Shown: piece by piece, positions 15,611 to 25,056 of the stretch
Numbering within the stretch: position 1 is the first letter of the stretch
How the letters are laid out: every line of letters starts with the position of its first letter
Origin: Anaerolineae bacterium
GTDB taxonomy: Bacteria; Chloroflexota; Anaerolineae; Aggregatilineales; J027
Direction of reading: 5' to 3'
DNA length: 57,861 nt
Assembly: GCA_019913005.1 (NCBI GenBank)
Contig: JAIOHL010000186.1
Span: 1-57,861, forward strand
Made by a program: the position numbers and the translations under genes
The notes under the pieces: generated by a model
What the model saw: the letters and a program-made list of their open reading frames with translations, nothing else
The model's database searches: none
What the model was told of the DNA's origin: nothing

Positions 15611-18126
15611 ATTTGTGCCAAAATTGAAGGGTCTTTGATTTTGTCGTCGGAGACCAGTAACAAAATTTTGCTGATAACTTCACTCGCTTTGGTGTCATAA
15701 CCGTCGGCGAAAGGCAAAAATAGTTTTTCATGGTTTTTGCCCCACCGATCTGGCACAATACATAGATAATTGCCCGGCTCGATATGGATAACCGCGCTAC
15801 CCAAATGCACCCGATATTTTGCTAATTTCCCTGTGATATAGGCGAAATGTCCCTCTACTGTTACCCCCGGCAATCCTAGTTCATCCAACAAAGTGGTGAT
15901 CAATTCACCCCGACGCTGATAACTTTCGGGTGATAATGCTCCTGCGTTGTCGCGTTCCCATTGCGCCACTGAGACAATCAAATCGGCATCCCGCATCACC
16001 TCCGAAAAAATCAGCGGTGGGACATTTTCAAGCGGTATCATAGATTCTTCATCATGTTGCCAATCTCGCAGCGAAGGGCGCTCGGATGACTGAAAGTAAA
16101 TACGGTCAGTCGTAATTGGTGTCTCCCCGCCAAGATAATGGTAAGCGTCTGGTAGCTCAAAGACGGCTCGCATCCCACGAAATACCTTATAAGGCACAAC
16201 CACGTCCCCGGATGTGACCCGCCACCCCCTAGTGCCAAACAACTTCCCCGCAATTCGTGCATCCAAAACATGGCCCGCAAAACGATTTGAAAAGGTATAG
16301 GTCTCTTGTTCGGCTGGGGTAAGCAGATACAATTCCCGAAACACCTGTTTAAAAGGCTGCACTATGCGGCGATGCACAATTTCGCGCTGCCAAGCCGCAA
16401 GGCTCTCGGCCTGATACAGATGATAGGGATGAGCCAACATGACTGGGACATCAATTGGAAAAAACTGGCCGTGTAAATCCCGAACTGCGAATTCGTCGGA
16501 TTCTAGCAAGCCAATCGTGCCATTCTCAAATCTCAACAAGAGCTTTCCTAGAAAAGAGCACCCTATCGAAAGACTTAGAAAGTTTTGAAGTTGATCTGGC
16601 TCAATCCATTCCCCGCTTGCCAACAAGGTTTCTAGTTCATTACGCAACCGACTGGCCTGAGCGCGAATTTGGCTAACGGCCTCCTTTACTTCGAGATATT
16701 CCACCGTTCCCCGCACCGCCAGTGGCACAGATTTTAGGGTGCGTTCCCCCTTGCGAACAACAACACTCGTATCGGCACCATCTAGATTGAGCGTTACACA
16801 ATATTCACCAATTTGCCATGTGCGCCCTGCTGGGGCAATCTCCTGACCAATTTTAGCTTCCATCGCCCATTCAAGCCGGTGAACATTCTCGTAACCAGCC
16901 ACCTGCGCCAGATTTGCCAATCCGGTCTGTGCGGCGGCGGCATGGGTAAGGCGGCGGCGCTGACCAAATTGTTTGGCACTCGCGGCGGATGTTTTCAGGG
17001 CGACGTATCGCTCCATTATTTTTTCATCACCGCGTTCCAGTGGCAGCAATCCATAAGCCTTCATAGCGATTTGGCTATCATGATTCATGCCTTTTTTAAC
17101 TTTGTCTGTGTTCAACCCGACTATAGCTTCCAATAGCGTCAACGTATTTTTGATACCAGCCCCGGATTGCCGCAAGAATTTAAAGATTTCTGCCAATCGC
17201 TGGACTGTAAAACCAGCTAACACTCCCTGCACGGCCCAAAAATCCAATAGTCCACTCGCTGGGTCAATGGAATTGGGAATATCCTGATGCCTATACCCCT
17301 CCGTTTCAAATTCCTGCTCGGCAAGTTGAAAAGCCAACTCAATCACGGGTATCGCGTCTTGCCAACCAAGTGCCTCAGCCAGCAGGATGCGGGCATGGGT
17401 GGCTACAGGGAATAAGGCCATTAGGGTTTCGCGCGGGAATTGTTTTAGGGTCTGGATCAGTTCGGTGCGTTCCGCTTCGGTTGTAGGTTCAACTGCCTCT
17501 GCCCCTGCCAAATGCCGAACCGCTTGTTCGGGCGTAGCCCAGCCATAAACGTCCGTAAGTTTACCTAGTTGATATTCCAAATGATATTGTGCGGCTAGGA
17601 GCAAATAGCGACTCCCATAGAGATGTGCAATACCTATCAATCTTTGTTGTTTGTCCGTAGTCGAAATATCTTGTGCCCATTCCCATCCCAGTCGGTCAGC
17701 ATATTGGAGGAATCTGGCGCGATATTCTGGCAAAATCACATTTCTTGTTGAATGATGGAATATTTGAAAACCAATATTGTATTGATCGCGCCTTATATCT
17801 AGTGCAACTAGGATATGCGGCATCTGGTCAATCGCCGCGCAAAAAAGTTCATAGGTCAATCGTCCATGCTGTTCCAAATAATTCAATAGCTGAATCCAGC
17901 GACCAACATCGTAAAATGATGGTTGACTGGCAGAGAAATAAACCTTGCCGGGTGGATTCAATTCACCTTTGATAAAACGAGTGATCAAATCCAGTTGTTC
18001 AGTGGAACTGGGCAAAGCCAGCAATGATTCAAGGCATTCTGCGACATGGGAATAAATCCGGCGTGTATCCTTCTGTCCCTCTACTAATCCTTTTTGAAGG
18101 CACTTTTCAATATCAGCTAGAAACAT
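15598..18126 (-). CDS. DUF4132/DUF5724-type protein with C-terminal DUF7737-like domain
   Basis: Large (842 residues) protein of unknown function. The last third carries the highly conserved block I associate with the DUF4132 (MolR-related) and DUF7737 families: AWQREIVHRRIVQPFKQVFR, LYLLTPAEQ, SNRFAGHVL, VPPLIFSEVMRDADLIVSVA, then LGSAVIHIEPGNYLCIVPD and DDKIKDPSILAQI at the very end. The N-terminal half is helical and without recognisable motifs. Some family members are considerably longer, so this may be a shorter version. No signal peptide or membrane segment is seen, so it is cytosolic. It starts 3 bases after the stop of the 149-residue gene, whose last codons contain its GGAGGT ribosome binding site, so the two are tightly coupled. 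Confidence 0.7.
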   Translation of the reverse strand: MFLADIEKCLQKGLVEGQKDTRRIYSHVAECLESLLALPSSTEQLDLITRFIKGELNPPGKVYFSASQPSFYDVGRWIQLLNYLEQHGRLTYELFCAAIDQMPHILVALDIRRDQYNIGFQIFHHSTRNVILPEYRARFLQYADRLGWEWAQDISTTDKQQRLIGIAHLYGSRYLLLAAQYHLEYQLGKLTDVYGWATPEQAVRHLAGAEAVEPTTEAERTELIQTLKQFPRETLMALFPVATHARILLAEALGWQDAIPVIELAFQLAEQEFETEGYRHQDIPNSIDPASGLLDFWAVQGVLAGFTVQRLAEIFKFLRQSGAGIKNTLTLLEAIVGLNTDKVKKGMNHDSQIAMKAYGLLPLERGDEKIMERYVALKTSAASAKQFGQRRRLTHAAAAQTGLANLAQVAGYENVHRLEWAMEAKIGQEIAPAGRTWQIGEYCVTLNLDGADTSVVVRKGERTLKSVPLAVRGTVEYLEVKEAVSQIRAQASRLRNELETLLASGEWIEPDQLQNFLSLSIGCSFLGKLLLRFENGTIGLLESDEFAVRDLHGQFFPIDVPVMLAHPYHLYQAESLAAWQREIVHRRIVQPFKQVFRELYLLTPAEQETYTFSNRFAGHVLDARIAGKLFGTRGWRVTSGDVVVPYKVFRGMRAVFELPDAYHYLGGETPITTDRIYFQSSERPSLRDWQHDEESMIPLENVPPLIFSEVMRDADLIVSVAQWERDNAGALSPESYQRRGELITTLLDELGLPGVTVEGHFAYITGKLAKYRVHLGSAVIHIEPGNYLCIVPDRWGKNHEKLFLPFADGYDTKASEVISKILLLVSDDKIKDPSILAQIKRA

Positions 18127-18129
18127 AAT

Positions 18130-18579
18130 TCAACCTCCGCGTAGGGGAGTCAAACGCAAAAAGGTAATTTTGCTGGTTGGCTCAAGTTTCAATACCTCAT
18201 CCAACCTCTCAACTTGGCGTCTATCTAACACAATCATATAAGTTTGATTTTCAAAAGCGCTGATTGCCTTAGCGACTTCAGCCGCTAGATCAAGCTCCGG
18301 AAGTTCAGCGATTTTGTTAGAGGGATAACGAATTGCGCCTGTTTGGGCTTGCTGTCGAACTTGTGCATCGGTCAGATAATGCCTATCGAAAGTCTGCCTT
18401 GCCTGCTCGACATCTAATTTGTGATGCAGAATCAGATCACGGATTTGTTCTTCCACACCACGCTGAATCAGTTCTGCCGTAGTGATTTCTTCGTTTAACA
18501 ACTCCAACACCACATCCGGCAACTGCGCCTCGTTAGATCGCCCCCCTATAACCCGATGTCGAATCTCTACACTCAACAT
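18130..18579 (-). CDS. 149-aa protein with a C-terminal Gly-Gly tail, candidate beta-grasp (ubiquitin/MoaD-like) partner of the DUF4132 protein
   Basis: Not a recognised named family. The protein opens with a predicted strand (LSVEIRHRVIG) and a strand-helix segment (EEITTAELIQRGVEEQI), then an Arg/Gln-rich helical insertion (about 50-105). It closes with YMIVLDRRQVERLDEV and KITFLRLTPLRGG, ending exactly at Gly148-Gly149. Strand, short helix, strand and a PLxGG end at the extreme C-terminus resemble ThiS/MoaD and ubiquitin-like beta-grasp proteins, whose terminal Gly-Gly is activated by E1-type enzymes. This is inferred from pattern only. One caution: the Gly codons GGA GGT also form the ribosome binding site of the next gene, so they could be kept for that reason. 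No E1, JAB protease or E2 is in the window. Confidence 0.6.
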   Translation of the reverse strand: MLSVEIRHRVIGGRSNEAQLPDVVLELLNEEITTAELIQRGVEEQIRDLILHHKLDVEQARQTFDRHYLTDAQVRQQAQTGAIRYPSNKIAELPELDLAAEVAKAISAFENQTYMIVLDRRQVERLDEVLKLEPTSKITFLRLTPLRGG

Positions 18580-18654
18580 AAAATTCCCCTTTCGATTTTT
18601 TGCCCTTTGTTTTCAAAATAGCACAAAAGTTCTTTTAATTAAAGTGGCTAACAA

Positions 18655-18682
18655 AAAATACCCCTGTTTCGAGGGGTATTTT
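18655..18682 (-). terminator. Rho-independent terminator of the carboxyltransferase operon
   Basis: A 10-bp stem AAAATACCCC / GGGGTATTTT with a short loop is T-rich on the minus strand. It lies 22 bases after the stop of the acyl-CoA carboxyltransferase gene and separates it from the 149-aa/DUF4132 pair. Confidence 0.82.
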
Positions 18683-18704
18683 CAAAATACTGAATAAACT
18701 GTTT

Positions 18705-20315
18705 TTACAATGGGATATTGCCGTGTTTTTTCATCGGGTTGGTATCGCGTTTATTGGAGAGCATTTCCAGCGCATTGATGACACGGGGGCGCGTCTCGCT
18801 CGGCATAATCACATCATCAATAAACCCGCGTGCCGCCGCCACATAGGGATTGGCAAATTTCTCGCGGTATTCATTGACCAAGCGCGTCTTGACCGCCTGC
18901 ATCTCTTCTTCACCACCCCGTTCCATCGCTTCCTGCAATTCGCGCCGGAAGATAATATTGACCGCGCCATCCGGCCCCATCACCGCGATTTCGGCTGTCG
19001 GCCACGCTAGATTCAAATCCCCACGAATATGTTTGGACGACATCACACAGTACGCCCCACCATAGGCTTTGCGGGTGACAATGGTAATTTTGGGCACAGT
19101 CGCTTCGCAGTAGGCATACAACAGCTTCGCCCCAGAACGTATAATCCCGCCATATTCCTGTTTCGTACCGGGCATAAAACCGGGCACATCTTCCAGCGTC
19201 AAAATCGGAATATTGAAGCAGTCACAGAATCGGATAAACCGAGCCGCTTTTTCACTGGCGTCAATATCCAACACCCCGGCCAATACTGCTGGCTGATTAG
19301 CGATAATCCCAATGCTGTGCCCACCCATCCGCGCAAACCCGACCACAATATTAGCGGCGAAATGGGGCTGAATCTCAAAAAATCGTGCGTCGTCCACCAA
19401 ATAATGAATCACTTCTTTGATGTCATACGGCTTATTGGGGTTATCTGGCACAATCGTATCGAGAGCCTCCTCTGTGCGCAGCGGGTCATCTTTCGAGGGT
19501 TGGAACTGCGGGTCTTCCATATTATTCTGCGGTAGATAACTCAATAATTCCTGCACCAAAAACAGGGCGTCGTCTTCATTTTCTGCCACCAAATGCGCCA
19601 CACCGGAAACACTGGCATGAGTATTCGCCCCACCTAGTTCCTCTTTGGTGACATCCTCTTTGGTGACGGCCTTGACTACATCCGGCCCGGTCACGAACAT
19701 ATACGAAGTGTTTTTGACCATGATAATGAAGTCGGTTAGGGCCGGGCTATAGACCGCCCCACCCGCACATGGCCCCATAATGACACTAATCTGAGGAATG
19801 ACCCCGCTTGCCATCGTATTACGCAGAAAAATATCCGCATACCCGCCGAGGCTTATCACGCCTTCTTGGATACGTGCCCCACCGGAATCGTTCAGGCCGA
19901 TCACTGGCGCACCCGTTTTCATTGCCATATCCATCATCTTGCAGATTTTTTCGGCATGGACTTCGCTGAGACTGCCACCCATCACCGTAAAATCCTGCGA
20001 AAACACATATACCAATCGTCCGTTGACTGTACCCCAGCCCGTCACCACACTATCCCCCACAAATTCTTTATCGGGTTCATCCATGCCAAAATTACGTTCG
20101 CGGTGAATCACAAACGGGTCAAGTTCACGGAAAGAACCGGGGTCAAGCAGCATCTCCAGCCGTTCGCGGGCGGTTAATTTTCCACCTTCGTACTGTGCAT
20201 CAATGCGTTTTTTGCCCCCACCCTGCAAACTACGGGCACGCATAATACTAAGCGTATCCAATAACTCATTTCCCGAATTTTCAGCGATCATAGGAGGCTT
20301 AGTCGTATTCGTCAT
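18705..20315 (-). CDS. acyl-CoA carboxylase carboxyltransferase (beta) subunit, propionyl-CoA type
   Basis: 536 residues, standard length for PccB/methylmalonyl-CoA carboxyltransferase 12S-type subunits. It transfers a carboxyl group from carboxybiotin to an acyl-CoA such as propionyl-CoA. Both crotonase-fold halves show the oxyanion-hole motifs: [12 protein letters not shown] and [13 protein letters not shown] in the first, and [19 protein letters not shown] with [11 protein letters not shown] in the second. The C-terminus KKHGNIPL is typical. No biotin carboxylase or biotin carrier gene is in the window, so the partner subunits are elsewhere. The start overlaps the stop of the preceding small membrane protein gene by four bases, indicating translational coupling in a TPR - membrane protein - carboxyltransferase operon. 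Confidence 0.92.
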   Translation of the reverse strand: MTNTTKPPMIAENSGNELLDTLSIMRARSLQGGGKKRIDAQYEGGKLTARERLEMLLDPGSFRELDPFVIHRERNFGMDEPDKEFVGDSVVTGWGTVNGRLVYVFSQDFTVMGGSLSEVHAEKICKMMDMAMKTGAPVIGLNDSGGARIQEGVISLGGYADIFLRNTMASGVIPQISVIMGPCAGGAVYSPALTDFIIMVKNTSYMFVTGPDVVKAVTKEDVTKEELGGANTHASVSGVAHLVAENEDDALFLVQELLSYLPQNNMEDPQFQPSKDDPLRTEEALDTIVPDNPNKPYDIKEVIHYLVDDARFFEIQPHFAANIVVGFARMGGHSIGIIANQPAVLAGVLDIDASEKAARFIRFCDCFNIPILTLEDVPGFMPGTKQEYGGIIRSGAKLLYAYCEATVPKITIVTRKAYGGAYCVMSSKHIRGDLNLAWPTAEIAVMGPDGAVNIIFRRELQEAMERGGEEEMQAVKTRLVNEYREKFANPYVAAARGFIDDVIMPSETRPRVINALEMLSNKRDTNPMKKHGNIPL

Positions 20316-20743
20316 AAGTTTATTTCTCCAACATCGGTAGATTCTTGAAAAGCACGGCGAACTTTTGGACGACGCAGCAGCACAAGATTCAATATTAAAC
20401 CCAATCCTGCCAAAACGACCAAAAACGCGAACCGCTGATAGTCATAGGGATTCGCGGCAAACACCGCAAACCACCCCGTGCTAAATAGAGTGTAAATCAG
20501 GAGCACAGGCCAAAACACCCGCCATGACCATAAGTGACGCCGCCATAGGGCTATTGTCAAAAGTGAGAAAATGATACCCCAAATGGCGCTGATACTCACA
20601 TACAACCATAGGGGTGGTTCTGTGTGCAAATCGTGGTAAAGACGAGGGTTGCCGGCAACCACCCCGACACGCCCCCAACTGCGCCCCGCCAAAATTCCTG
20701 CTTCCAGAATGAGCAACCGCAACGCAAACGGGCGCTTTTTCAT
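20312..20743 (-). CDS. small multi-pass membrane protein of unknown function
   Basis: 143 residues with four likely hydrophobic helices (about residues 7-25, 47-66, 75-96 and 104-122). A basic N-terminus (MKKRPFALR) and basic C-terminal loop ([10 protein letters not shown]) suggest both ends inside the cell. No family was recognised. The gene lies 15 bases downstream of the TPR gene and overlaps the carboxyltransferase start by four bases, so it is probably translated with them. The context offers no clear function. Confidence 0.68.
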   Translation of the reverse strand: MKKRPFALRLLILEAGILAGRSWGRVGVVAGNPRLYHDLHTEPPLWLYVSISAIWGIIFSLLTIALWRRHLWSWRVFWPVLLIYTLFSTGWFAVFAANPYDYQRFAFLVVLAGLGLILNLVLLRRPKVRRAFQESTDVGEINL

Positions 20744-20758
20744 AGGCTTTTTATAAAC

Positions 20759-22909
20759 TTAAATCAGGAGTGCAAGTTCATTCGCTGTTGGATCCCCCAA
20801 CCGTTTATAAAGGCGATGGGCCTCCTCATAGTGGCTTCTGGCCTCCTCCTGTTCTTCCTTGCGTGTATAAACATCAGCCAGCACCCGCACCGCTTCGGCC
20901 TGTCCCCGCCGAAACCCCATCTTTTTGCTGCTGGATTCCGATTCCTTAGCAAGGCTCTCAGCCTCATCCAATAGCCCTTGTTTCATCATCAAGGCAGCAC
21001 GGCGAATTTGTGTCCGTACTATATTTTCCGGGTCTTGAACAGCCTGGCTTTCAGCAAGGGCCTGATTCAACAATTCCTCCGCATGGACTAAATCATCTTG
21101 GGCCAAATACAGGGCGGCCCAATTACTTTTAATGACAGCCTGCCAGCGGGGGGAATGAGCGGTTTCGACTGTCCCCAGTGCCTGTTTAAAGAGTGTGCTG
21201 GCCGTCCCGCGATCATGTTTGACAAAATAGGCCCACGCCAGATTATTCGTCTGGATAGCGATCAGCAGCGGATCATTGATTTCACGGCTGATTTGTAGGG
21301 CTTTTTCAAGGGTTTCAATCGCCACTGGAACTTTCCCCGACAGCACATAAAACCATCCCAAATTGCCCAATCGCAACCCCTCGGCTTGCCGATCCCGCCG
21401 ATCTCGTGCAATCTGGATAGATTCTTCATAAAAGGATCGGGCCGTTTCCAAATCGCCCAAATCGGTATAGAGATTGGCGGCATTGGAGAGCACCAACCCC
21501 CGTGTCACTCGGTCATCTACATTACTCAACAACTTCTGGGCATTTTCAAAATCAGTCAACGCTCCATTAAATTCACCATTCATCCGGCGCACATTGCCAA
21601 TATCGCACAACACTCGCGCCGCGCTTGCAAACTCTCCCGCATTTTCGAACAGCGCCAATGCCTCTTGATACGTCTTCAGCGCGACCTCCCGTTCTAGGTG
21701 GGAGGTGTAAACCGATGCCAACAACTGCAAGGCCTCGGCCCGTTTCACTGGATTTTTTTCGCTGTCGGTCTGGGTCAACACCGTTTGGAAAGTGGCGATT
21801 GCCTCTTCAATTGCCCCACTACGTTGCTGGGCACGCCCCAATGCCAACAGCAGGCCTGCTTTTTCAGTCGTATCCGATAAAACCCCGTCCTCAAAATAGC
21901 GCAGTCCCTCTTGCAGTTTGACGGCAGCCTCTTCATTACGTTTTAAACCTTGCAAGGCCAGTCCCTGTCGGCCCACCGCCAAAGCCGCACTTTTGGCATC
22001 ATGTAGTTCATTGGCATGAAGATGAGCACGTTCAGCCTGCGTCAAGGCTTGAGTGTAGTCCCCCAAGCGTTGATAGACCTGCCCCAGACTGAGCGCCAGT
22101 TGTAAGAAAAATTCAGGCTGCTGTTGTCCGGTGCGCCGTGCCAATTCTTCAGCTTTTTCATAGCGCTGCATCGCATCCAGATAGTGACCCTCTTGGATGT
22201 CAGCACCTGCCAAATCCATCATCCAACGCAGCACCAAACGATTCCGGCCCGTTTGATAGCTCATGTGCAGGCCTTGTTCGAGCCATTTTCGCCCACCTGC
22301 CCGATCTCCCATCGCCAACATCGCCTCACCCAACCGCCCCGACACACCTGCCACCAAAACTGGACTTTGTGCCTTTTGTGCGATCTGAAAAGCCTCTCTC
22401 AGCAAGTGCGTCGCATACGAGGGGTTGCTCTGTTCGATATAATCCCGTGCTAAGTTTTCCAGAGCCAAGACAATCGTGGCAGCATCCCCAGTTGGTCGGG
22501 CCACATCCAGTGCTTGTTGATGATAGGTTTGCGCCTGTGCCCAATCCTTTTGAGCAGCATATAACTCACCGAGGTTGCTCAAACTTCGGGCAATCAACAC
22601 CGACTGATGCTGTTTACGCGCCGCCTCAAGAGCCTCCCGTAAAAACTGTTCGCCTTGTTCATATTGGCGTGACTGCACCAATAATGCCCCAATACCACTC
22701 AGGAAAAACTGCTCGGCCCGCGCATCGTTATATTGTCGAGCCAGTGCCAATCCTTGTTGATAATATTGCATTGCCTGTTCAGTTGCGCCCTGTTCTTGGG
22801 CCGTTGTTCCGGCTTCTGAAAGGCGGTTCATTTCTTGCTCATGGGGATGAAAATAGGGCTGCGGCTTTTGTTCGGGCCGCCCCCGAAAGCGCGAAGTAAA
22901 TTTTTGCAT
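20759..22909 (-). CDS. tetratricopeptide-repeat protein
   Basis: A 716-residue soluble protein made almost entirely of TPR units from about residue 25 to the end. Repeats of the 34-40-residue pattern recur throughout, for example AMQYYQQGLALARQYND, ARSLSNLGELYAAQKDWAQA, ALTDFENAQKLLSN, ARSFYEESIQIARDRRD and ARSHYEEAHRLYKRLGDP. The spacing is of the TPR_12/GPSM2-like (about 40 residue) type. There is no signal peptide, transmembrane helix, kinase or DNA-binding domain. It probably serves as a protein-interaction scaffold. It is first in the minus-strand operon with the small membrane protein and acyl-CoA carboxyltransferase; a role with either is possible but not shown. Confidence 0.88.
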   Translation of the reverse strand: MQKFTSRFRGRPEQKPQPYFHPHEQEMNRLSEAGTTAQEQGATEQAMQYYQQGLALARQYNDARAEQFFLSGIGALLVQSRQYEQGEQFLREALEAARKQHQSVLIARSLSNLGELYAAQKDWAQAQTYHQQALDVARPTGDAATIVLALENLARDYIEQSNPSYATHLLREAFQIAQKAQSPVLVAGVSGRLGEAMLAMGDRAGGRKWLEQGLHMSYQTGRNRLVLRWMMDLAGADIQEGHYLDAMQRYEKAEELARRTGQQQPEFFLQLALSLGQVYQRLGDYTQALTQAERAHLHANELHDAKSAALAVGRQGLALQGLKRNEEAAVKLQEGLRYFEDGVLSDTTEKAGLLLALGRAQQRSGAIEEAIATFQTVLTQTDSEKNPVKRAEALQLLASVYTSHLEREVALKTYQEALALFENAGEFASAARVLCDIGNVRRMNGEFNGALTDFENAQKLLSNVDDRVTRGLVLSNAANLYTDLGDLETARSFYEESIQIARDRRDRQAEGLRLGNLGWFYVLSGKVPVAIETLEKALQISREINDPLLIAIQTNNLAWAYFVKHDRGTASTLFKQALGTVETAHSPRWQAVIKSNWAALYLAQDDLVHAEELLNQALAESQAVQDPENIVRTQIRRAALMMKQGLLDEAESLAKESESSSKKMGFRRGQAEAVRVLADVYTRKEEQEEARSHYEEAHRLYKRLGDPTANELALLI

Positions 22910-23000
22910 CAGATGTACTTTCTTTTAGGCTAACCCATGCCGGGTCGCGTGCTGCTTACCATTATACGAGCCGACTCCCGTTATGTCGCTATAAATAATC

Positions 23001-24290
23001 CTAGATTACCTTCCACATCAACGGCACCAGCATCTCCCATTCCGACAAGCCCCCGTGCAGGCTTTGGGCGGTCAATGGACGCAGGTGATCACCTAGCCGA
23101 TAGTTTAGACGCGGCACAAGAATCAAATCTCCTAAGCGGTGGATGGATTCGATATAGGGTGTCTCCGGCCCAAATAATCCACTTTGAATGGCAGCCTCCG
23201 GTTCAATCCATGTCAGGCACTCACTAAAATGGCGTTCAATCGTATCCATCACCTGCTGTCTATAGCCATCACGCAGGTACAAATAGCCCAAGCGTGTCTC
23301 ACCGCCTAATCCGCCTCGACTGGCATTCCAAATCGGGGCGGCACGTTCATCTTGGTGCAGCATGATGTTTTCCGATACGTTATGATGCCCATGATCGGCC
23401 ACGATCATCACCAAAGTTTGTCCATCTTGCACGTTGGGGCTGTTCAAAATGACGTGTATATCCGACAACTGCCGTTTAATCTCGCGGGTCAGCCATTCAT
23501 GATGTGAGCCGTGCATATGTGACAAAGTATCTACTGCCTCCCAATATATATGCACATAACACCGCTTGCCTGCTGTTGCTTCTAATACCTGATGAATCCG
23601 CAACCATGTGTCACTGTAGCCGCCGTGTATAATCCGCTCCTCCACGCCCCGATAAATAATCTGCGATAGGTTCGAGCCTTGAATGCCATCCGTTACAATC
23701 ACCCGACTGGGGATATGCGCCCCGGTCAAAATTTCCCCAAAAGTTGCCCCCGGAATAAACGTTTCTGGCAGAATCCCCCATTCCAACAGGGTATCTTTCT
23801 TTTTGGAGGCAGCAGGCCGATAGTGCAACATGTGCGACAGCGCCCCCACTTCACGTAAATACAGCCGCGTCGCCATCAATCCATGCCCGATTGGGCCACG
23901 CCCAGTCCAAAGGGTTGGCAAGGCGGTGCAGGTGGTGGATGGTGCGGTCGAGGTTAAGGGCACTGGCCCGCGTCCATCCGTCAGACGAGCAACCGTTTCT
24001 TGTAACTCAACATCTTGTTCAATCGCTTGTTTCAGGCGCAAATATCCCAATCCATCCGATAAAAACACCACCACCCGCTGAATAGTGTCCAGCGAATGCC
24101 CACCCCAGATCATGGCATCGAGTGGGGCATCGCCGGGCAGCTTCACCCCTAACACTTGCGCGACAGTATGCGGAATATTGCGAATTGAAAGGCCGTCATA
24201 ATAGGGAAATATTACTTCTTCAGCCCATCTCGCAGGCAGTTCCAGTGGACGGTGTTGGCGGATACGGGACTCTAAAAAATCAGCAATCAC
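23001..24290 (-). CDS. alkaline-phosphatase superfamily hydrolase (type I phosphodiesterase / nucleotide pyrophosphatase-like)
   Basis: 429-residue enzyme of the metal-dependent alkaline phosphatase superfamily. The first metal-binding Asp is in VVVFLSDGLGYL (Asp79). The nucleophile region STAPSTTCTALPTLWTG offers the Thr/Ser nucleophile in the position used by nucleotide pyrophosphatases. Later metal ligands are in YWEAVDTLSHMHG and MIVADHGHH. No export signal was seen, so it may be cytosolic. The substrate (phosphodiester, pyrophosphate or phosphonate) cannot be deduced. The gene is divergent from frr, with 165 bases between, and has its own promoter region. Confidence 0.86.
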   Translation of the reverse strand: MIADFLESRIRQHRPLELPARWAEEVIFPYYDGLSIRNIPHTVAQVLGVKLPGDAPLDAMIWGGHSLDTIQRVVVFLSDGLGYLRLKQAIEQDVELQETVARLTDGRGPVPLTSTAPSTTCTALPTLWTGRGPIGHGLMATRLYLREVGALSHMLHYRPAASKKKDTLLEWGILPETFIPGATFGEILTGAHIPSRVIVTDGIQGSNLSQIIYRGVEERIIHGGYSDTWLRIHQVLEATAGKRCYVHIYWEAVDTLSHMHGSHHEWLTREIKRQLSDIHVILNSPNVQDGQTLVMIVADHGHHNVSENIMLHQDERAAPIWNASRGGLGGETRLGYLYLRDGYRQQVMDTIERHFSECLTWIEPEAAIQSGLFGPETPYIESIHRLGDLILVPRLNYRLGDHLRPLTAQSLHGGLSEWEMLVPLMWKVI

Positions 24291-24365
24291 AATCTTTCTC
24301 CTTATAGTGCAGAATAATTATAACGGACTGGGCTGCGCTTTTCTCACTCAACTGGTGTATACGGT

Positions 24366-24394
24366 TTGACAAGTGCCGCTGAATCAGCAACAAT
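24366..24394 (+). promoter_or_regulatory. putative promoter of frr-uppS
   Basis: A perfect TTGACA (24366-24371) is followed after 17 bases by AACAAT (24389-24394), which keeps the key A2 and T6 of the -10 box. It lies about 60 bases ahead of the frr start, in the divergent gap to the phosphatase gene. Confidence 0.42.
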
Positions 24395-24455
24395 TTACAT
24401 GTTACAATTTGGTTTAAATTACACTTTATAACTCTATCGCTTGGAGTAATCGGCC

Positions 24456-25013
24456 ATGATGAACGATGTCCTAAAAGACGCTGAAGAGCGCATGAAATCA
24501 ACCCTTCATGTCTTGGAACACGACCTTGCTTCCATGCGTACAGGGCGTGCCTCCACCGCGCTGGTTGAAAAACTCGAAATTGAATATTACGGTACCCCCA
24601 CCCCTCTGTTTCAACTCGCCAGCTTGAGCGTCCCAGAACCACAAACCATTTCAATTCGTCCCTTTGACCGCACCACCACCAATATTATCGAAAAGGCCAT
24701 CCTTGCTTCAGACTTAGGCTTGACACCCAACAACGACGGCACTAACATTCGGCTCAACATTCCTCCGCTCACCCAAGAACGCCGTAAAGACCTTGTAAAA
24801 ATGATGCATAAACGTCTTGAAGAAGCCAAGGTCTCGACCCGCAATATTCGGCGTGGAGCAATGGAAGACCTAAAAGAGCTTGAGAAAGAAAAATTGATCT
24901 CCGAAGACGATTTGCACAATGGTCAAGAACGCCTCGAAAAATTGACCACACGGCATATCGAACAAGTAGACGAGATAGGCAAACGCAAAGAAGCCGAAAT
25001 CATGCAGGTCTAG
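24456..25013 (+). CDS. frr: ribosome recycling factor
   Basis: 185 residues, full length. With EF-G it splits the post-termination ribosome. The conserved ends and middle are present: an N-terminal helix followed by LRTGRAS-type SMRTGRASTALVEKL, EYYGTPTPLFQLAS, then ISIRPFD, NNDGTNIRLNIPPLTQERR and the C-terminal helix. A GGAG ribosome binding site precedes ATG 24456; the adjacent second ATG could also serve. In many bacteria frr follows pyrH and tsf; here it begins the cluster, with uppS 43 bases after it. Confidence 0.97.
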   Translation: MMNDVLKDAEERMKSTLHVLEHDLASMRTGRASTALVEKLEIEYYGTPTPLFQLASLSVPEPQTISIRPFDRTTTNIIEKAILASDLGLTPNNDGTNIRLNIPPLTQERRKDLVKMMHKRLEEAKVSTRNIRRGAMEDLKELEKEKLISEDDLHNGQERLEKLTTRHIEQVDEIGKRKEAEIMQV

Positions 25014-25056
25014 GGCCTAGCTCCCCGGTTTTTATCCCATAAAGGTAGCTGCAATT

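Noticed and set aside
22138-22899. A 253-residue open frame on the plus strand.
   Set aside because: It lies opposite the TPR gene, is Pro/His-rich with no domain, and has no ribosome binding site; a shadow frame caused by codon bias.
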